Part shown: positions 12,824 to 47,840 of the stretch, one piece after another
Layout: the number at the start of each line of letters is the position of its first letter
Numbering within the stretch: position 1 is the stretch's first letter
From: Paragorgia papillata
Taxonomy: Eukaryota > Cnidaria > Anthozoa > Scleralcyonacea > Coralliidae
Assembly (NCBI GenBank): GCA_035771165.1
Contig: JAWNZC010000471.1
Coordinates: forward strand, 2,323,001-2,387,000
Direction: 5' to 3'
DNA: 64,000 nucleotides
Position numbers and translations under genes: made by a program
The notes under the pieces: generated by a model
The model's database searches: none
The model's input: the letters and a program-made list of their open reading frames with translations, nothing else
Told to the model about the DNA's origin: nothing

Positions 12824-13175
12824 GCGTGTGCTGTTAGCGCGCTGCCTCTCACCAAAAAGTTAAGCCCGGTTAGACGGGGTTAGTACTTGGATGGGTGACC
12901 GCTTGGGAATGACCCCGTTGTCGAGCTTGGACTCATGTGAGTAGAGTTGTAGTTGATCTCTCCTGTGCTTCGAGGGTTTTTCGCCGGTTCTCCGGTTTTC
13001 CTCCCTCCATAAAATCAACACCTAACATCTTAGCTGTGATCCGTGGTCTGAACTGTGTCGTTGGTGGCTGCTTGGAGCGCCTTGGATATGCCTCGACACG
13101 GCCACGTTGATCTGCGTCCTTCGCAATTCAGCCACTGGCTGCAAGTAAGGATGATTAGCCCCCAGTTCTTTATCC
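12824..13175 (+). mobile_element. 5S/tRNA-like SINE, near full length
   Basis: Head GTGTGCTGTTAGCGCGCTGCCTCTCACC looks like the 5' half of a tRNA (Glu-like). It is followed by AAGCCCGGTTAGACGGGG and TTAGTACTTGGATGGGTGAC, matching the 5S rRNA internal control region. The body runs through CGAGGGTTTTTCGCCGG and CCGGTTTTCCTCCCTCC to CAAGTAAGGATGATTAGCC. About 350 bp; no long A tail is visible. Confidence 0.8.
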
Positions 13176-13385
13176 TAACAAAAAAGAGAGAAAGCCTGCG
13201 AGCAGACTCTCCATGCAACGCTGTGACAGACAGCAACAGGAGGGTCTGTCCGCAGACTAACAGTGCTCTACAACGAGGCACAGGGGCCCTGGCAGTCTGG
13301 CTAATTTGCACAATTCGCATTTTTCTATATTCCACATATATCCTAGTTTTCATGCATGTGGGATCCTGAAGAAATAGCGCATGTG

Positions 13386-13585
13386 CAGTGGCGAGGCCAC
13401 GGGGGGGGGGGGGGGGAATGGGGGTCCGGACCCACCCCCACCCCACTTTTCTTTAAGACCAATTTTGTAATTCTTCCAAATCCGATGAGAAACTGTTGGG
13501 GGGGGGGGGGGGCTACCTCATAGTTGTCTCTCGCCTTCCGCGCTTCGTGGACTCCCCCACTCAGTTTATGCTGGCCTCGCCGCTG
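13386..13585. mobile_element. hAT-like MITE with perfect 8-bp target duplication
   Basis: Ends CAGTGGCGAGGCCA and TGGCCTCGCCGCTG are inverted. The 8-bp word CGCATGTG flanks both sides (13378-13385 and 13586-13593). It contains two G runs of 15 or more bases. It lies just downstream of the eIF3c polyadenylation signal. Confidence 0.85.
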
Positions 13586-13701
13586 CGCATGTGCATCATA
13601 CCCGATTAACTCTTGGGGGCTGCCAACAGGGTCGTGAGGGGGCCAAACAGTACTGGCAGCTCACAAAGGCAAGCAAACGTAACGACTGTGGTACGCATTA
13701 T

Positions 13702-13707
13702 TTTATT
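13702..13707 (-). terminator. eIF3c polyadenylation signal
   Basis: AATAAA on the minus strand, about 40 bases after the eIF3c stop codon. It is the first canonical hexamer downstream of the gene. Confidence 0.7.
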
Positions 13708-13747
13708 ATCATCTCAATTGACTACACTACAGTACCCAGTTTGACTT

Positions 13748-34957
<21,210 letters not shown>

Positions 34958-35000
34958 CTTTTCTTAAAACTGAACAAATGAAAAAATCTTTTCTGAACTC
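34958..35000 (-). promoter_or_regulatory. Remaining native eIF3c 5' leader
   Basis: Only 43 bases of original sequence separate the eIF3c ATG from the 8-bp duplication of the foldback insertion. They read TTTCATTTGTTCAGTTTTAA and AAAAG before ATG, with no TATA box or clear initiator. Transcription must start here, inside the transposon end, or beyond it. Confidence 0.6.
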
Positions 35001-35008
35001 CAAAATAA
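35001..35008. repeat. Left target-site duplication CAAAATAA
   Basis: Identical to 51777-51784; the two copies bracket the foldback element exactly. Confidence 0.95.
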
Positions 35009-35080
35009 GGCCCTTTCTCGATATATGAGCAACCGAAATAGAGGAGCTTATTGGGAAGAAGCGTACTTAGCTCGCCCCAG

Positions 35081-38000
35081 TCCTCCTTAGACTGCCTTAG
35101 AATGACTTAGACTGACTTAGACCGACTTAGACTGACTTAGGCTGACTTAGGCTGACTTAGGCTGACTTAGACTGACTTAGACTGACTTAGGCTGACTTAG
35201 ACCGACTTAGACTGACTTAGGCTGACTTAGACTGACTTAGGCTGCCTTAGACCGACTTAGACTGACTTAGACTGACTTAGACTGACTTAGACTGACTTAG
35301 ACCGACTTAGACCGACTTAGACCGACTTAGACCGACTTACACTGACTTACACTGACTTAGGCTGACTTAGACCGACTTAGACTGACTTAGACTGACTTAG
35401 GCTGACTTAGGCTGACTTAGACCGACTTAGACCGACTTAGGCTGACTTAGGCTGACTTAGACCGACTTAGACCGACTTAGACCGACTTAGACCGACTTAG
35501 ACTGACTTAGACTGACTTAGACTGCCTTAGACCGACTTAGACCGACTTAGACTGACTTAGACTGACTTAGGCTGACTTAGACTGACTTAGACTGACTTAG
35601 GCTGCCTTAGACCGACTTAGACTGACTTAGGCTGACTTAGACTGACTTAGACTGACTTAGGCTGACTTAGACTGACTTAGGCTGCCTTAGACTGACTTAG
35701 ACCAACTTAGACTGACTTAGGCTGCCTTAGACCGACTTAGACCGACTTAGACTGACTTAGACTGACTTAGACTGCCTTAGACCGACTTAGACCGACTTAG
35801 ACTGACTTAGACTGACTTAGGCTGACTTAGACTGACTTAGACTGACTTAGGCTGCCTTAGACCGACTTAGACTGACTTAGACTGACTTAGGCTGACTTAG
35901 ACTGACTTAGGCTGCCTTAGACCGACTTAGACCAACTTAGACCGACTTAGACTGACTTAGGCTGACTTAGACCGACTTAGACTGACTTAGACTGACTTAG
36001 ACTGCCTTAGACCGACTTAGACCGACTTAGACCGACTTAGACTGACTTAGACTGACTTAGACTGCCTTAGACCGACTTAGACCGACTTAGACTGACTTAG
36101 ACTGACTTAGGCTGACTTAGACTGACTTAGACTGACTTAGGCTGCCTTAGACCGACTTAGACTGACTTAGGCTGACTTAGACTGACTTAGACTGACTTAG
36201 GCTGACTTAGACTGACTTAGGCTGCCTTAGACCGACTTAGACCAACTTAGACTGACTTAGGCTGCCTTAGACCGACTTAGACCGACTTAGACTGACTTAG
36301 ACTGACTTAGACTGCCTTAGACCGACTTAGACCGACTTAGACTGACTTAGGCTGACTTAGACTGACTTAGACTGACTTAGACTGACTTAGACTGACTTAG
36401 ACTGACTTAGGCTGCCTTAGACCGACTTAGACTGACTTAGGCTGACTTAGACTGCCTTAGACCGACTTAGACCGACTTAGACCGACTTAGACTGACTTAG
36501 GCTGACTTAGACCGACTTAGACTGACTTAGACTGACTTAGGCTGACTTAGACTGACTTAGGCTGCCTTAGACCGACTTAGACCAACTTAGACCGACTTAG
36601 ACTGACTTAGGCTGACTTAGACCGACTTAGACTGACTTAGACTGACTTAGGCTGCCTTAGACCGACTTAGACTGACTTAGACTGACTTAGGCTGACTTAG
36701 GCTGCCTTAGACCGACTTAGACTGACTTAGACTGACTTAGGCTGACTTAGACTGACTTAGGCTGCCTTAGACTGACTTAGACTGACTTAGGCTGACTTAG
36801 ACTGACTTAGGCTGACTTAGACTGACTTAGGCTGACTTAGACTGACTTAGGCTGACTTAGACTGACTTAGACTGACTTAGGCTGCCTTAGGCTGCCTTAG
36901 ACCGACTTAGACTGACTTAGGCTGACTTAGGCTGACTTAGACCGACTTAGGCTGACTTAGACCGACTTAGACTGACTTAGGCTGACTTAGGCTGACTTAG
37001 ACTGACTTAGGCTGCCTTAGACCGACTTAGACTGACTTAGGCTGACTTAGACTGACTTAGACTGACTTAGGCTGCCTTAGACCGACTTAGACTGACTTAG
37101 GCTGACTTAGACTGACTTAGACTGACTTAGGCTGACTTAGACTGACTTAGGCTGCCTTAGACCAACTTAGACTGACTTAGGCTGCCTTAGACCGACTTAG
37201 ACCGACTTAGACTGACTTAGACTGACTTAGACTGCCTTAGACCGACTTAGACCGACTTAGACTGACTTAGGCTGACTTAGGCTGACTTAGACTGACTTAG
37301 ACTGACTTAGACTGACTTAGACTGACTTAGACTGACTTAGGCTGCCTTAGACCGACTTAGACTGACTTAGGCTGACTTAGACTGCCTTAGACCGACTTAG
37401 ACCGACTTAGACTGACTTAGGCTGACTTAGACCGACTTAGACTGACTTAGACTGACTTAGGCTGACTTAGACTGACTTAGGCTGCCTTAGACCGACTTAG
37501 ACCAACTTAGACCGACTTAGACTGACTTAGGCTGACTTAGACCGACTTAGACTGACTTAGACTGACTTAGGCTGCCTTAGACCGACTTAGACTGACTTAG
37601 ACTGACTTAGGCTGACTTAGGCTGCCTTAGACTTAGACTGACTTAGGCTGCCTTAGACCGACTTAGACTGACTTAGACTGACTTAGGCCGACTTAGACTG
37701 ACTTAGGCTGACTTAGACTGACTTAGACTGACTTAGGCTGCTGATTAGACTGACTTAGACTGACTTAGGCTGCCTTAGACCGACTTAGACTGACTTAGGC
37801 TGACTTAGACTGACTTAGACTGACTTAGGCTGACTTAGACTGACTTAGGCTGCCTTAGACTGACTTAGACCAACTTAGACTGACTTAGGCTGCCTTAGAC
37901 CGACTTAGACCGACTTAGACTGACTTAGACTGACTTAGACTGCCTTAGACCGACTTAGACCGACTTAGACTGACTTAGACTGACTTAGGCTGACTTAGAC

Positions 38001-41000
38001 TGACTTAGACTGACTTAGGCTGCCTTAGACCGACTTAGACTGACTTAGACTGACTTAGGCTGACTTAGACTGACTTAGGCTGCCTTAGACCGACTTAGAC
38101 CAACTTAGACCGACTTAGACTGACTTAGGCTGACTTAGACCGACTTAGACTGACTTAGACTGACTTAGACTGCCTTAGACCGACTTAGACCGACTTAGAC
38201 CGACTTAGACTGACTTAGACTGACTTAGACTGCCTTAGACCGACTTAGACCGACTTAGACTGACTTAGACTGACTTAGGCTGACTTAGACTGACTTAGAC
38301 TGACTTAGGCTGCCTTAGAACGACTTAGACTGACTTAGGCTGACTTAGACTGACTTAGACTGACTTAGGCTGACTTAGACTGACTTAGGCTGCCTTAGAC
38401 CGACTTAGACCAACTTAGACTGACTTAGGCTGCCTTAGACCGACTTAGACCGACTTAGACTGACTTAGACTGACTTAGACTGCCTTAGACCGACTTAGAC
38501 CGACTTAGACTGACTTAGGCTGACTTAGACTGACTTAGACTGACTTAGACTGACTTAGACTGACTTAGACTGACTTAGGCTGCCTTAGACCGACTTAGAC
38601 TGACTTAGGCTGACTTAGACTGCCTTAGACCGACTTAGACCGACTTAGACCGACTTAGACTGACTTAGGCTGACTTAGACCGACTTAGACTGACTTAGAC
38701 TGACTTAGGCTGACTTAGACTGACTTAGGCTGCCTTAGACCGACTTAGACCAACTTAGACCGACTTAGACTGACTTAGGCTGACTTAGACCGACTTAGAC
38801 TGACTTAGACTGACTTAGGCTGCCTTAGACCGACTTAGACTGACTTAGACTGACTTAGGCTGACTTAGGCTGCCTTAGACCGACTTAGACTGACTTAGAC
38901 TGACTTAGGCTGACTTAGACTGACTTAGGCTGCCTTAGACTGACTTAGACTGACTTAGGCTGACTTAGACTGACTTAGGCTGACTTAGACTGACTTAGGC
39001 TGACTTAGACTGACTTAGGCTGACTTAGACTGACTTAGACTGACTTAGGCTGCCTTAGGCTGCCTTAGACCGACTTAGACTGACTTAGGCTGACTTAGGC
39101 TGACTTAGACCGACTTAGGCTGACTTAGACCGACTTAGACTGACTTAGGCTGACTTAGGCTGACTTAGACTGACTTAGGCTGCCTTAGACCGACTTAGAC
39201 TGACTTAGGCTGACTTAGACTGACTTAGACTGACTTAGGCTGCCTTAGACCGACTTAGACTGACTTAGGCTGACTTAGACTGACTTAGACTGACTTAGGC
39301 TGACTTAGACTGACTTAGGCTGCCTTAGACCAACTTAGACTGACTTAGGCTGCCTTAGACCGACTTAGACCGACTTAGACTGACTTAGACTGACTTAGAC
39401 TGCCTTAGACCGACTTAGACCGACTTAGACTGACTTAGGCTGACTTAGGCTGACTTAGACTGACTTAGACTGACTTAGACTGACTTAGACTGACTTAGAC
39501 TGACTTAGGCTGCCTTAGACCGACTTAGACTGACTTAGGCTGACTTAGACTGCCTTAGACCGACTTAGACCGACTTAGACCGACTTAGACTGACTTAGGC
39601 TGACTTAGACCGACTTAGACTGACTTAGACTGACTTAGGCTGACTTAGACTGACTTAGGCTGCCTTAGACCGACTTAGACCAACTTAGACCGACTTAGAC
39701 TGACTTAGGCTGACTTAGACCGACTTAGACTGACTTAGACTGACTTAGGCTGCCTTAGACCGACTTAGACTGACTTAGACCAACTTAGACTGACTTAGGC
39801 TGCCTTAGACCGACTTAGACCGACTTAGACTGACTTAGACTGACTTAGACTGCCTTAGACCGACTTAGACCGACTTAGACTGACTTAGGCTGACTTAGAC
39901 TGACTTAGACTGACTTAGACTGACTTAGACTGACTTAGACTGACTTAGGCTGCCTTAGACCGACTTAGACTGACTTAGGCTGACTTAGACTGCCTTAGAC
40001 CGACTTAGACCGACTTAGACCGACTTAGACTGACTTAGGCTGACTTAGACCGACTTAGACTGACTTAGACTGACTTAGGCTGACTTAGGCTGACTTAGGC
40101 TGCCTTAGACCGACTTAGACCAACTTAGACCGACTTAGACTGACTTAGGCTGACTTAGACCGACTTAGACTGACTTAGACTGACTTAGGCTGCCTTAGAC
40201 CGACTTAGACTGACTTAGACTGACTTAGGCTGACTTAGGCTGCCTTAGACCGACTTAGACTGACTTAGACTGACTTAGGCTGACTTAGACTGACTTAGGC
40301 TGCCTTAGACTGACTTAGACTGACTTAGGCTGACTTAGACTGACTTAGGCTGACTTAGACTGACTTAGGCTGACTTAGACTGACTTAGGCTGACTTAGAC
40401 TGACTTAGACTGACTTAGGCTGCCTTAGGCTGCCTTAGACCGACTTAGACTGACTTAGGCTGACTTAGGCTGACTTAGACCGACTTAGGCTGACTTAGAC
40501 CGACTTAGACTGACTTAGGCTGACTTAGGCTGACTTAGACTGACTTAGGCTGCCTTAGACCGACTTAGACTGACTTAGGCTGACTTAGACTGACTTAGAC
40601 TGACTTAGGCTGCCTTAGACCGACTTAGACTGACTTAGGCTGACTTAGACTGACTTAGACTGACTTAGGCTGACTTAGACTGACTTAGGCTGCCTTAGAC
40701 CAACTTAGACTGACTTAGGCTGCCTTAGACCGACTTAGACCGACTTAGACTGACTTAGACTGACTTAGACTGCCTTAGACCGACTTAGACCGACTTAGAC
40801 TGACTTAGGCTGACTTAGGCTGACTTAGACTGACTTAGACTGACTTAGACTGACTTAGACTGACTTAGACTGACTTAGGCTGCCTTAGACCGACTTAGAC
40901 TGACTTAGGCTGACTTAGACTGCCTTAGACCGACTTAGACCGACTTAGACCGACTTAGACTGACTTAGGCTGACTTAGACCGACTTAGACTGACTTAGAC

Positions 41001-44000
41001 TGACTTAGGCTGACTTAGACTGACTTAGGCTGCCTTAGACCGACTTAGACCAACTTAGACCGACTTAGACTGACTTAGGCTGACTTAGACCGACTTAGAC
41101 TGACTTAGACTGACTTAGGCTGCCTTAGACCGACTTAGACTGACTTAGACTGACTTAGGCTGACTTAGGCTGCCTTAGACCGACTTAGACTGACTTAGAC
41201 TGACTTAGGCTGACTTAGACTGACTTAGGCTGCCTTAGACTGACTTAGACTGACTTAGGCTGACTTAGACTGACTTAGGCTGACTTAGACTGACTTAGGC
41301 TGACTTAGACTGACTTAGACTGACTTAGACTGACTTAGGCTGCCTTAGGCTGCCTTAGACCGACTTAGACTGACTTAGGCTGACTTAGGCTGACTTAGAC
41401 CGACTTAGGCTGACTTAGACCGACTTAGACTGACTTAGGCTGACTTAGACCGACTTAGACTGACTTAGGCTGACTTAGACTGACTTAGGCTGCCTTAGAC
41501 CGACTTAGACTGACTTAGACTGACTTAGACTGACTTAGACTGACTTAGACCGACTTAGACCGACTTAGACCGACTTAGACCGACTTACACTGACTTACAC
41601 TGACTTAGGCTGACTTAGACCGACTTAGACTGACTTAGACTGACTTAGGCTGACTTAGGCTGACTTAGACCGACTTAGACCGACTTAGGCTGACTTAGGC
41701 TGACTTAGACCGACTTAGACCGACTTAGACCGACTTAGACCGACTTAGACTGACTTAGACTGACTTAGACTGCCTTAGACCGACTTAGACCGACTTAGAC
41801 TGACTTAGACTGACTTAGGCTGACTTAGACTGACTTAGACTGACTTAGGCTGCCTTAGACCGACTTAGACTGACTTAGGCTGACTTAGACTGACTTAGAC
41901 TGACTTAGGCTGACTTAGACTGACTTAGGCTGCCTTAGACTGACTTAGACCAACTTAGACTGACTTAGGCTGCCTTAGACCGACTTAGACCGACTTAGAC
42001 TGACTTAGACTGACTTAGACTGCCTTAGACCGACTTAGACCGACTTAGACTGACTTAGACTGACTTAGGCTGACTTAGACTGACTTAGACTGACTTAGGC
42101 TGCCTTAGACCGACTTAGACTGACTTAGACTGACTTAGGCTGACTTAGACTGACTTAGGCTGCCTTAGACCGACTTAGACCAACTTAGACCGACTTAGAC
42201 TGACTTAGGCTGACTTAGACCGACTTAGACTGACTTAGACTGACTTAGACTGCCTTAGACCGACTTAGACCGACTTAGACCGACTTAGACCGACTTAGAC
42301 TGACTTAGACTGACTTAGACTGCCTTAGACCGACTTAGACCGACTTAGACTGACTTAGACTGACTTAGGCTGACTTAGACTGACTTAGACTGACTTAGGC
42401 TGCCTTAGACCGACTTAGACTGACTTAGGCTGACTTAGACTGACTTAGACTGACTTAGGCTGACTTAGACTGACTTAGGCTGCCTTAGACCGACTTAGAC
42501 CAACTTAGACTGACTTAGGCTGCCTTAGACCGACTTAGACCGACTTAGACTGACTTAGACTGACTTAGACTGCCTTAGACCGACTTAGACCGACTTAGAC
42601 TGACTTAGGCTGACTTAGACTGACTTAGACTGACTTAGACTGACTTAGACTGACTTAGACTGACTTAGGCTGCCTTAGACCGACTTAGACTGACTTAGGC
42701 TGACTTAGACTGCCTTAGACCGACTTAGACCGACTTAGACCGACTTAGACTGACTTAGGCTGACTTAGACCGACTTAGACTGACTTAGACTGACTTAGAC
42801 TGACTTAGGCTGACTTAGACTGACTTAGGCTGCCTTAGACCGACTTAGACCAACTTAGACCGACTTAGACCGACTTAGACTGACTTAGGCTGACTTAGAC
42901 CGACGACTTAGACTGACTTAGACTGACTTAGACCGACTAGACCTGACTTAGACTGACTTAGGCTGACTTAGACTGATTAGGCTGACTTAGACTGACTTAG
43001 GCTGACTTAGGCTAGACTGACTTTAGACTGACTTTAGGCTGACTTAGACTGACTTAGGCTGACTTAGACTGACTTAGGCTGACTTAGACTGACTTAGACT
43101 GACTTAGGCTGCCTTAGGCTGCGACTTAGACCGACTTAGACTGACTTAGGCTGACTTAGGCTGACTTAGACCCGACTTAGGCTGACTTAGACCGACTTAG
43201 ACTGACTTAGGCTGACTTAGACTGACTTAGCTGACTTAGACTGAACTTAGACTGACTTAGGCTGCCTTAGACCGACTTAGACTGACTTAGGCTGACTTAG
43301 ACTGACTTAGACTGACTTAGGCTGACTTAGACTGACTTAGGCTGCCTTAGACCAACTTAGACTGACTTAGGCTGCCTTAGACCGACTTAGACCGACTTAG
43401 ACTGACTTAGACTGACTTAGACTGCCTTAGACCGACTTAGACCGACTTAGACTGACTTAGGCTGACTTAGGCTGACTTAGACTGACTTAGACTGACTTAG
43501 ACTGACTTAGACTGACTTAGACTGACTTAGGCTGCCTTAGACCGACTTAGACTGACTTAGGCTGACTTAGACTGCCTTAGACCGACTTAGACCGACTTAG
43601 ACTGACTTAGGCTGACTTAGACCGACTTAGACTGACTTAGACTGACTTAGGCTGACTTAGACTGACTTAGGCTGCCTTAGACCGACTTAGACCAACTTAG
43701 ACCGACTTAGACTGACTTAGGCTGACTTAGACCGACTTAGACTGACTTAGACTGACTTAGGCTGCCTTAGACCGACTTAGACTGACTTAGACTGACTTAG
43801 GCTGACTTAGGCTGCCTTAGACCGACTTAGACTGACTTAGACTGACTTAGGCCGACTTAGACTGACTTAGGCTGACTTAGACTGACTTAGACTGACTTAG
43901 GCTGCCTTAGACCGACTTAGACTGACTTAGGCTGACTTAGACTGACTTAGACTGACTTAGGCTGACTTAGACTGACTTAGGCTGCCTTAGACTGACTTAG

Positions 44001-47000
44001 ACCAACTTAGACTGACTTAGGCTGCCTTAGACCGACTTAGACCGACTTAGACTGACTTAGACTGACTTAGACTGCCTTAGACCGACTTAGACCGACTTAG
44101 ACTGACTTAGACTGACTTAGGCTGACTTAGACTGACTTAGACTGACTTAGGCTGCCTTAGACCGACTTAGACTGACTTAGACTGACTTAGGCTGACTTAG
44201 ACTGACTTAGGCTGCCTTAGACCGACTTAGACCAACTTAGACCGACTTAGACTGACTTAGGCTGACTTAGACCGACTTAGACTGACTTAGACTGACTTAG
44301 ACTGCCTTAGACCGACTTAGACCGACTTAGACCGACTTAGACTGACTTAGACTGACTTAGACTGCCTTAGACCGACTTAGACCGACTTAGACTGACTTAG
44401 ACTGACTTAGGCTGACTTAGACTGACTTAGACTGACTTAGGCTGCCTTAGAACGACTTAGACTGACTTAGGCTGACTTAGACTGACTTAGACTGACTTAG
44501 GCTGACTTAGACTGACTTAGGCTGCCTTAGACCGACTTAGACCAACTTAGACTGACTTAGGCTGCCTTAGACCGACTTAGACCGACTTAGACTGACTTAG
44601 ACTGACTTAGACTGCCTTAGACCGACTTAGACCGACTTAGACTGACTTAGGCTGACTTAGACTGACTTAGACTGACTTAGACTGACTTAGACTGACTTAG
44701 ACTGACTTAGGCTGCCTTAGACCGACTTAGACTGACTTAGGCTGACTTAGACTGCCTTAGACCGACTTAGACCGACTTAGACCGACTTAGACTGACTTAG
44801 GCTGACTTAGACCGACTTAGACTGACTTAGACTGACTTAGGCTGACTTAGACTGACTTAGGCTGCCTTAGACCGACTTAGACCAACTTAGACCGACTTAG
44901 ACTGACTTAGGCTGACTTAGACCGACTTAGACTGACTTAGACTGACTTAGGCTGCCTTAGACCGACTTAGACTGACTTAGACTGACTTAGGCTGACTTAG
45001 GCTGCCTTAGACCGACTTAGACTGACTTAGACTGACTTAGGCTGACTTAGACTGACTTAGGCTGCCTTAGACTGACTTAGACTGACTTAGGCTGACTTAG
45101 ACTGACTTAGGCTGACTTAGACTGACTTAGGCTGACTTAGACTGACTTAGGCTGACTTAGACTGACTTAGACTGACTTAGGCTGCCTTAGGCTGCCTTAG
45201 ACCGACTTAGACTGACTTAGGCTGACTTAGGCTGACTTAGACCGACTTAGGCTGACTTAGACCGACTTAGACTGACTTAGGCTGACTTAGGCTGACTTAG
45301 ACTGACTTAGGCTGCCTTAGACCGACTTAGACTGACTTAGGCTGACTTAGACTGACTTAGACTGACTTAGGCTGCCTTAGACCGACTTAGACTGACTTAG
45401 GCTGACTTAGACTGACTTAGACTGACTTAGGCTGACTTAGACTGACTTAGGCTGCCTTAGACCAACTTAGACTGACTTAGGCTGCCTTAGACCGACTTAG
45501 ACCGACTTAGACTGACTTAGACTGACTTAGACTGCCTTAGACCGACTTAGACCGACTTAGACTGACTTAGGCTGACTTAGGCTGACTTAGACTGACTTAG
45601 ACTGACTTAGACTGACTTAGACTGACTTAGACTGACTTAGGCTGCCTTAGACCGACTTAGACTGACTTAGGCTGACTTAGACTGCCTTAGACCGACTTAG
45701 ACCGACTTAGACCGACTTAGACTGACTTAGGCTGACTTAGACCGACTTAGACTGACTTAGACTGACTTAGGCTGACTTAGACTGACTTAGGCTGCCTTAG
45801 ACCGACTTAGACCAACTTAGACCGACTTAGACTGACTTAGGCTGACTTAGACCGACTTAGACTGACTTAGACTGACTTAGGCTGCCTTAGACCGACTTAG
45901 ACTGACTTAGACCAACTTAGACTGACTTAGGCTGCCTTAGACCGACTTAGACCGACTTAGACTGACTTAGACTGACTTAGACTGCCTTAGACCGACTTAG
46001 ACCGACTTAGACTGACTTAGGCTGACTTAGACTGACTTAGACTGACTTAGACTGACTTAGACTGACTTAGACTGACTTAGGCTGCCTTAGACCGACTTAG
46101 ACTGACTTAGGCTGACTTAGACTGCCTTAGACCGACTTAGACCGACTTAGACCGACTTAGACTGACTTAGGCTGACTTAGACCGACTTAGACTGACTTAG
46201 ACTGACTTAGGCTGACTTAGGCTGACTTAGGCTGCCTTAGACCGACTTAGACCAACTTAGACCGACTTAGACTGACTTAGGCTGACTTAGACCGACTTAG
46301 ACTGACTTAGACTGACTTAGGCTGCCTTAGACCGACTTAGACTGACTTAGACTGACTTAGGCTGACTTAGGCTGCCTTAGACCGACTTAGACTGACTTAG
46401 ACTGACTTAGGCTGACTTAGACTGACTTAGGCTGCCTTAGACTGACTTAGACTGACTTAGGCTGACTTAGACTGACTTAGGCTGACTTAGACTGACTTAG
46501 GCTGACTTAGACTGACTTAGGCCGACTTAGACTGACTTAGACTGACTTAGGCTGCCTTAGGCTGCCTTAGACCGACTTAGACTGACTTAGGCTGACTTAG
46601 GCTGACTTAGACCGACTTAGGCTGACTTAGACCGACTTAGACTGACTTAGGCTGACTTAGGCTGACTTAGACTGACTTAGGCTGCCTTAGACCGACTTAG
46701 ACTGACTTAGGCTGACTTAGACTGACTTAGACTGACTTAGGCTGCCTTAGACCGACTTAGACTGACTTAGGCTGACTTAGACTGACTTAGACTGACTTAG
46801 GCTGACTTAGACTGACTTAGGCTGCCTTAGACCAACTTAGACTGACTTAGGCTGCCTTAGACCGACTTAGACCGACTTAGACTGACTTAGACTGACTTAG
46901 ACTGCCTTAGACCGACTTAGACCGACTTAGACTGACTTAGGCTGACTTAGGCTGACTTAGACTGACTTAGACTGACTTAGACTGACTTAGACTGACTTAG

Positions 47001-47810
47001 ACTGACTTAGGCTGCCTTAGACCGACTTAGACTGACTTAGGCTGACTTAGACTGCCTTAGACCGACTTAGACCGACTTAGACCGACTTAGACTGACTTAG
47101 GCTGACTTAGACCGACTTAGACTGACTTAGACTGACTTAGGCTGACTTAGACTGACTTAGGCTGCCTTAGACCGACTTAGACCAACTTAGACCGACTTAG
47201 ACTGACTTAGGCTGACTTAGACCGACTTAGACTGACTTAGACTGACTTAGGCTGCCTTAGACCGACTTAGACTGACTTAGACTGACTTAGGCTGACTTAG
47301 GCTGCCTTAGACCGACTTAGACTGACTTAGACTGACTTAGGCTGACTTAGACTGACTTAGGCTGCCTTAGACTGACTTAGACTGACTTAGGCTGACTTAG
47401 ACTGACTTAGGCTGACTTAGACTGACTTAGGCTGACTTAGACTGACTTAGACTGACTTAGACTGACTTAGGCTGCCTTAGGCTGCCTTAGACCGACTTAG
47501 ACTGACTTAGGCTGACTTAGGCTGACTTAGACCGACTTAGGCTGACTTAGACCGACTTAGACTGACTTAGGCTGACTTAGGCTGACTTAGACTGACTTAG
47601 GCTGCCTTAGACCGACTTAGACTGACTTAGACTGACTTAGGCTGACTTAGGCTGGCTTAGACCGACTTAGGCTGACTTAGACTGACTTAGACTGCCTTAG
47701 ACCGACTTAGACCGACTTAGACTGACTTAGGCTGACTTAGACTGCCTTAGACCGACTTAGACCGACTTAGACCGACTTAGACTGACTTAGGCTGCCTTAG
47801 ACTACCTTAG
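35081..47810 (+). repeat. Left arm: ~1,273 copies of a 10-bp satellite
   Basis: Consensus actgacttag. Common variants are gctgacttag, accgacttag, gctgccttag, actgccttag and accaacttag. Phase is unbroken from 35081 to about 37630 and from about 37749 to 42899, then again from about 43261 to the end. Higher-order structure: the doubled gctgccttag occurs at 36881, 39049, 40419, 41339, about 43109, 45181, 46551 and 47471, giving recurring 1,370- and 920-bp spacings. Confidence 0.97.
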
Positions 47811-47840
47811 ATTTGGCCTACACAAAGGAGTTCCAGTGGA

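Larger units (their letters stand above)
9536..13690. other. Intergenic region between paxillin 5' end and eIF3c 3' end
   Basis: About 4.1 kb upstream of paxillin and downstream of eIF3c. No conserved reading frame was found; the short ORFs here have no recognisable domain. It should contain the paxillin promoter. A CRE-like TGACGTCA core is seen near 12513-12521, and CACGTG words occur near 9700 and 11553. Repeats at 12040, 12824 and 13386 are listed separately; the rest shows no feature I can name. Confidence 0.6.

Noticed and set aside
12850..12940. A 5S rRNA gene
   Set aside because: Only the internal promoter part matches; the 5' third and the 3' end of 5S are missing and the same block recurs with a shared non-5S tail, as in SINEs.
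35081..47810. Telomeric repeat (TTAGGC of nematodes) in the array
   Set aside because: TTAGGC occurs only as part of a 10-bp unit in which TTAGAC is as common; the period is 10, not 6.
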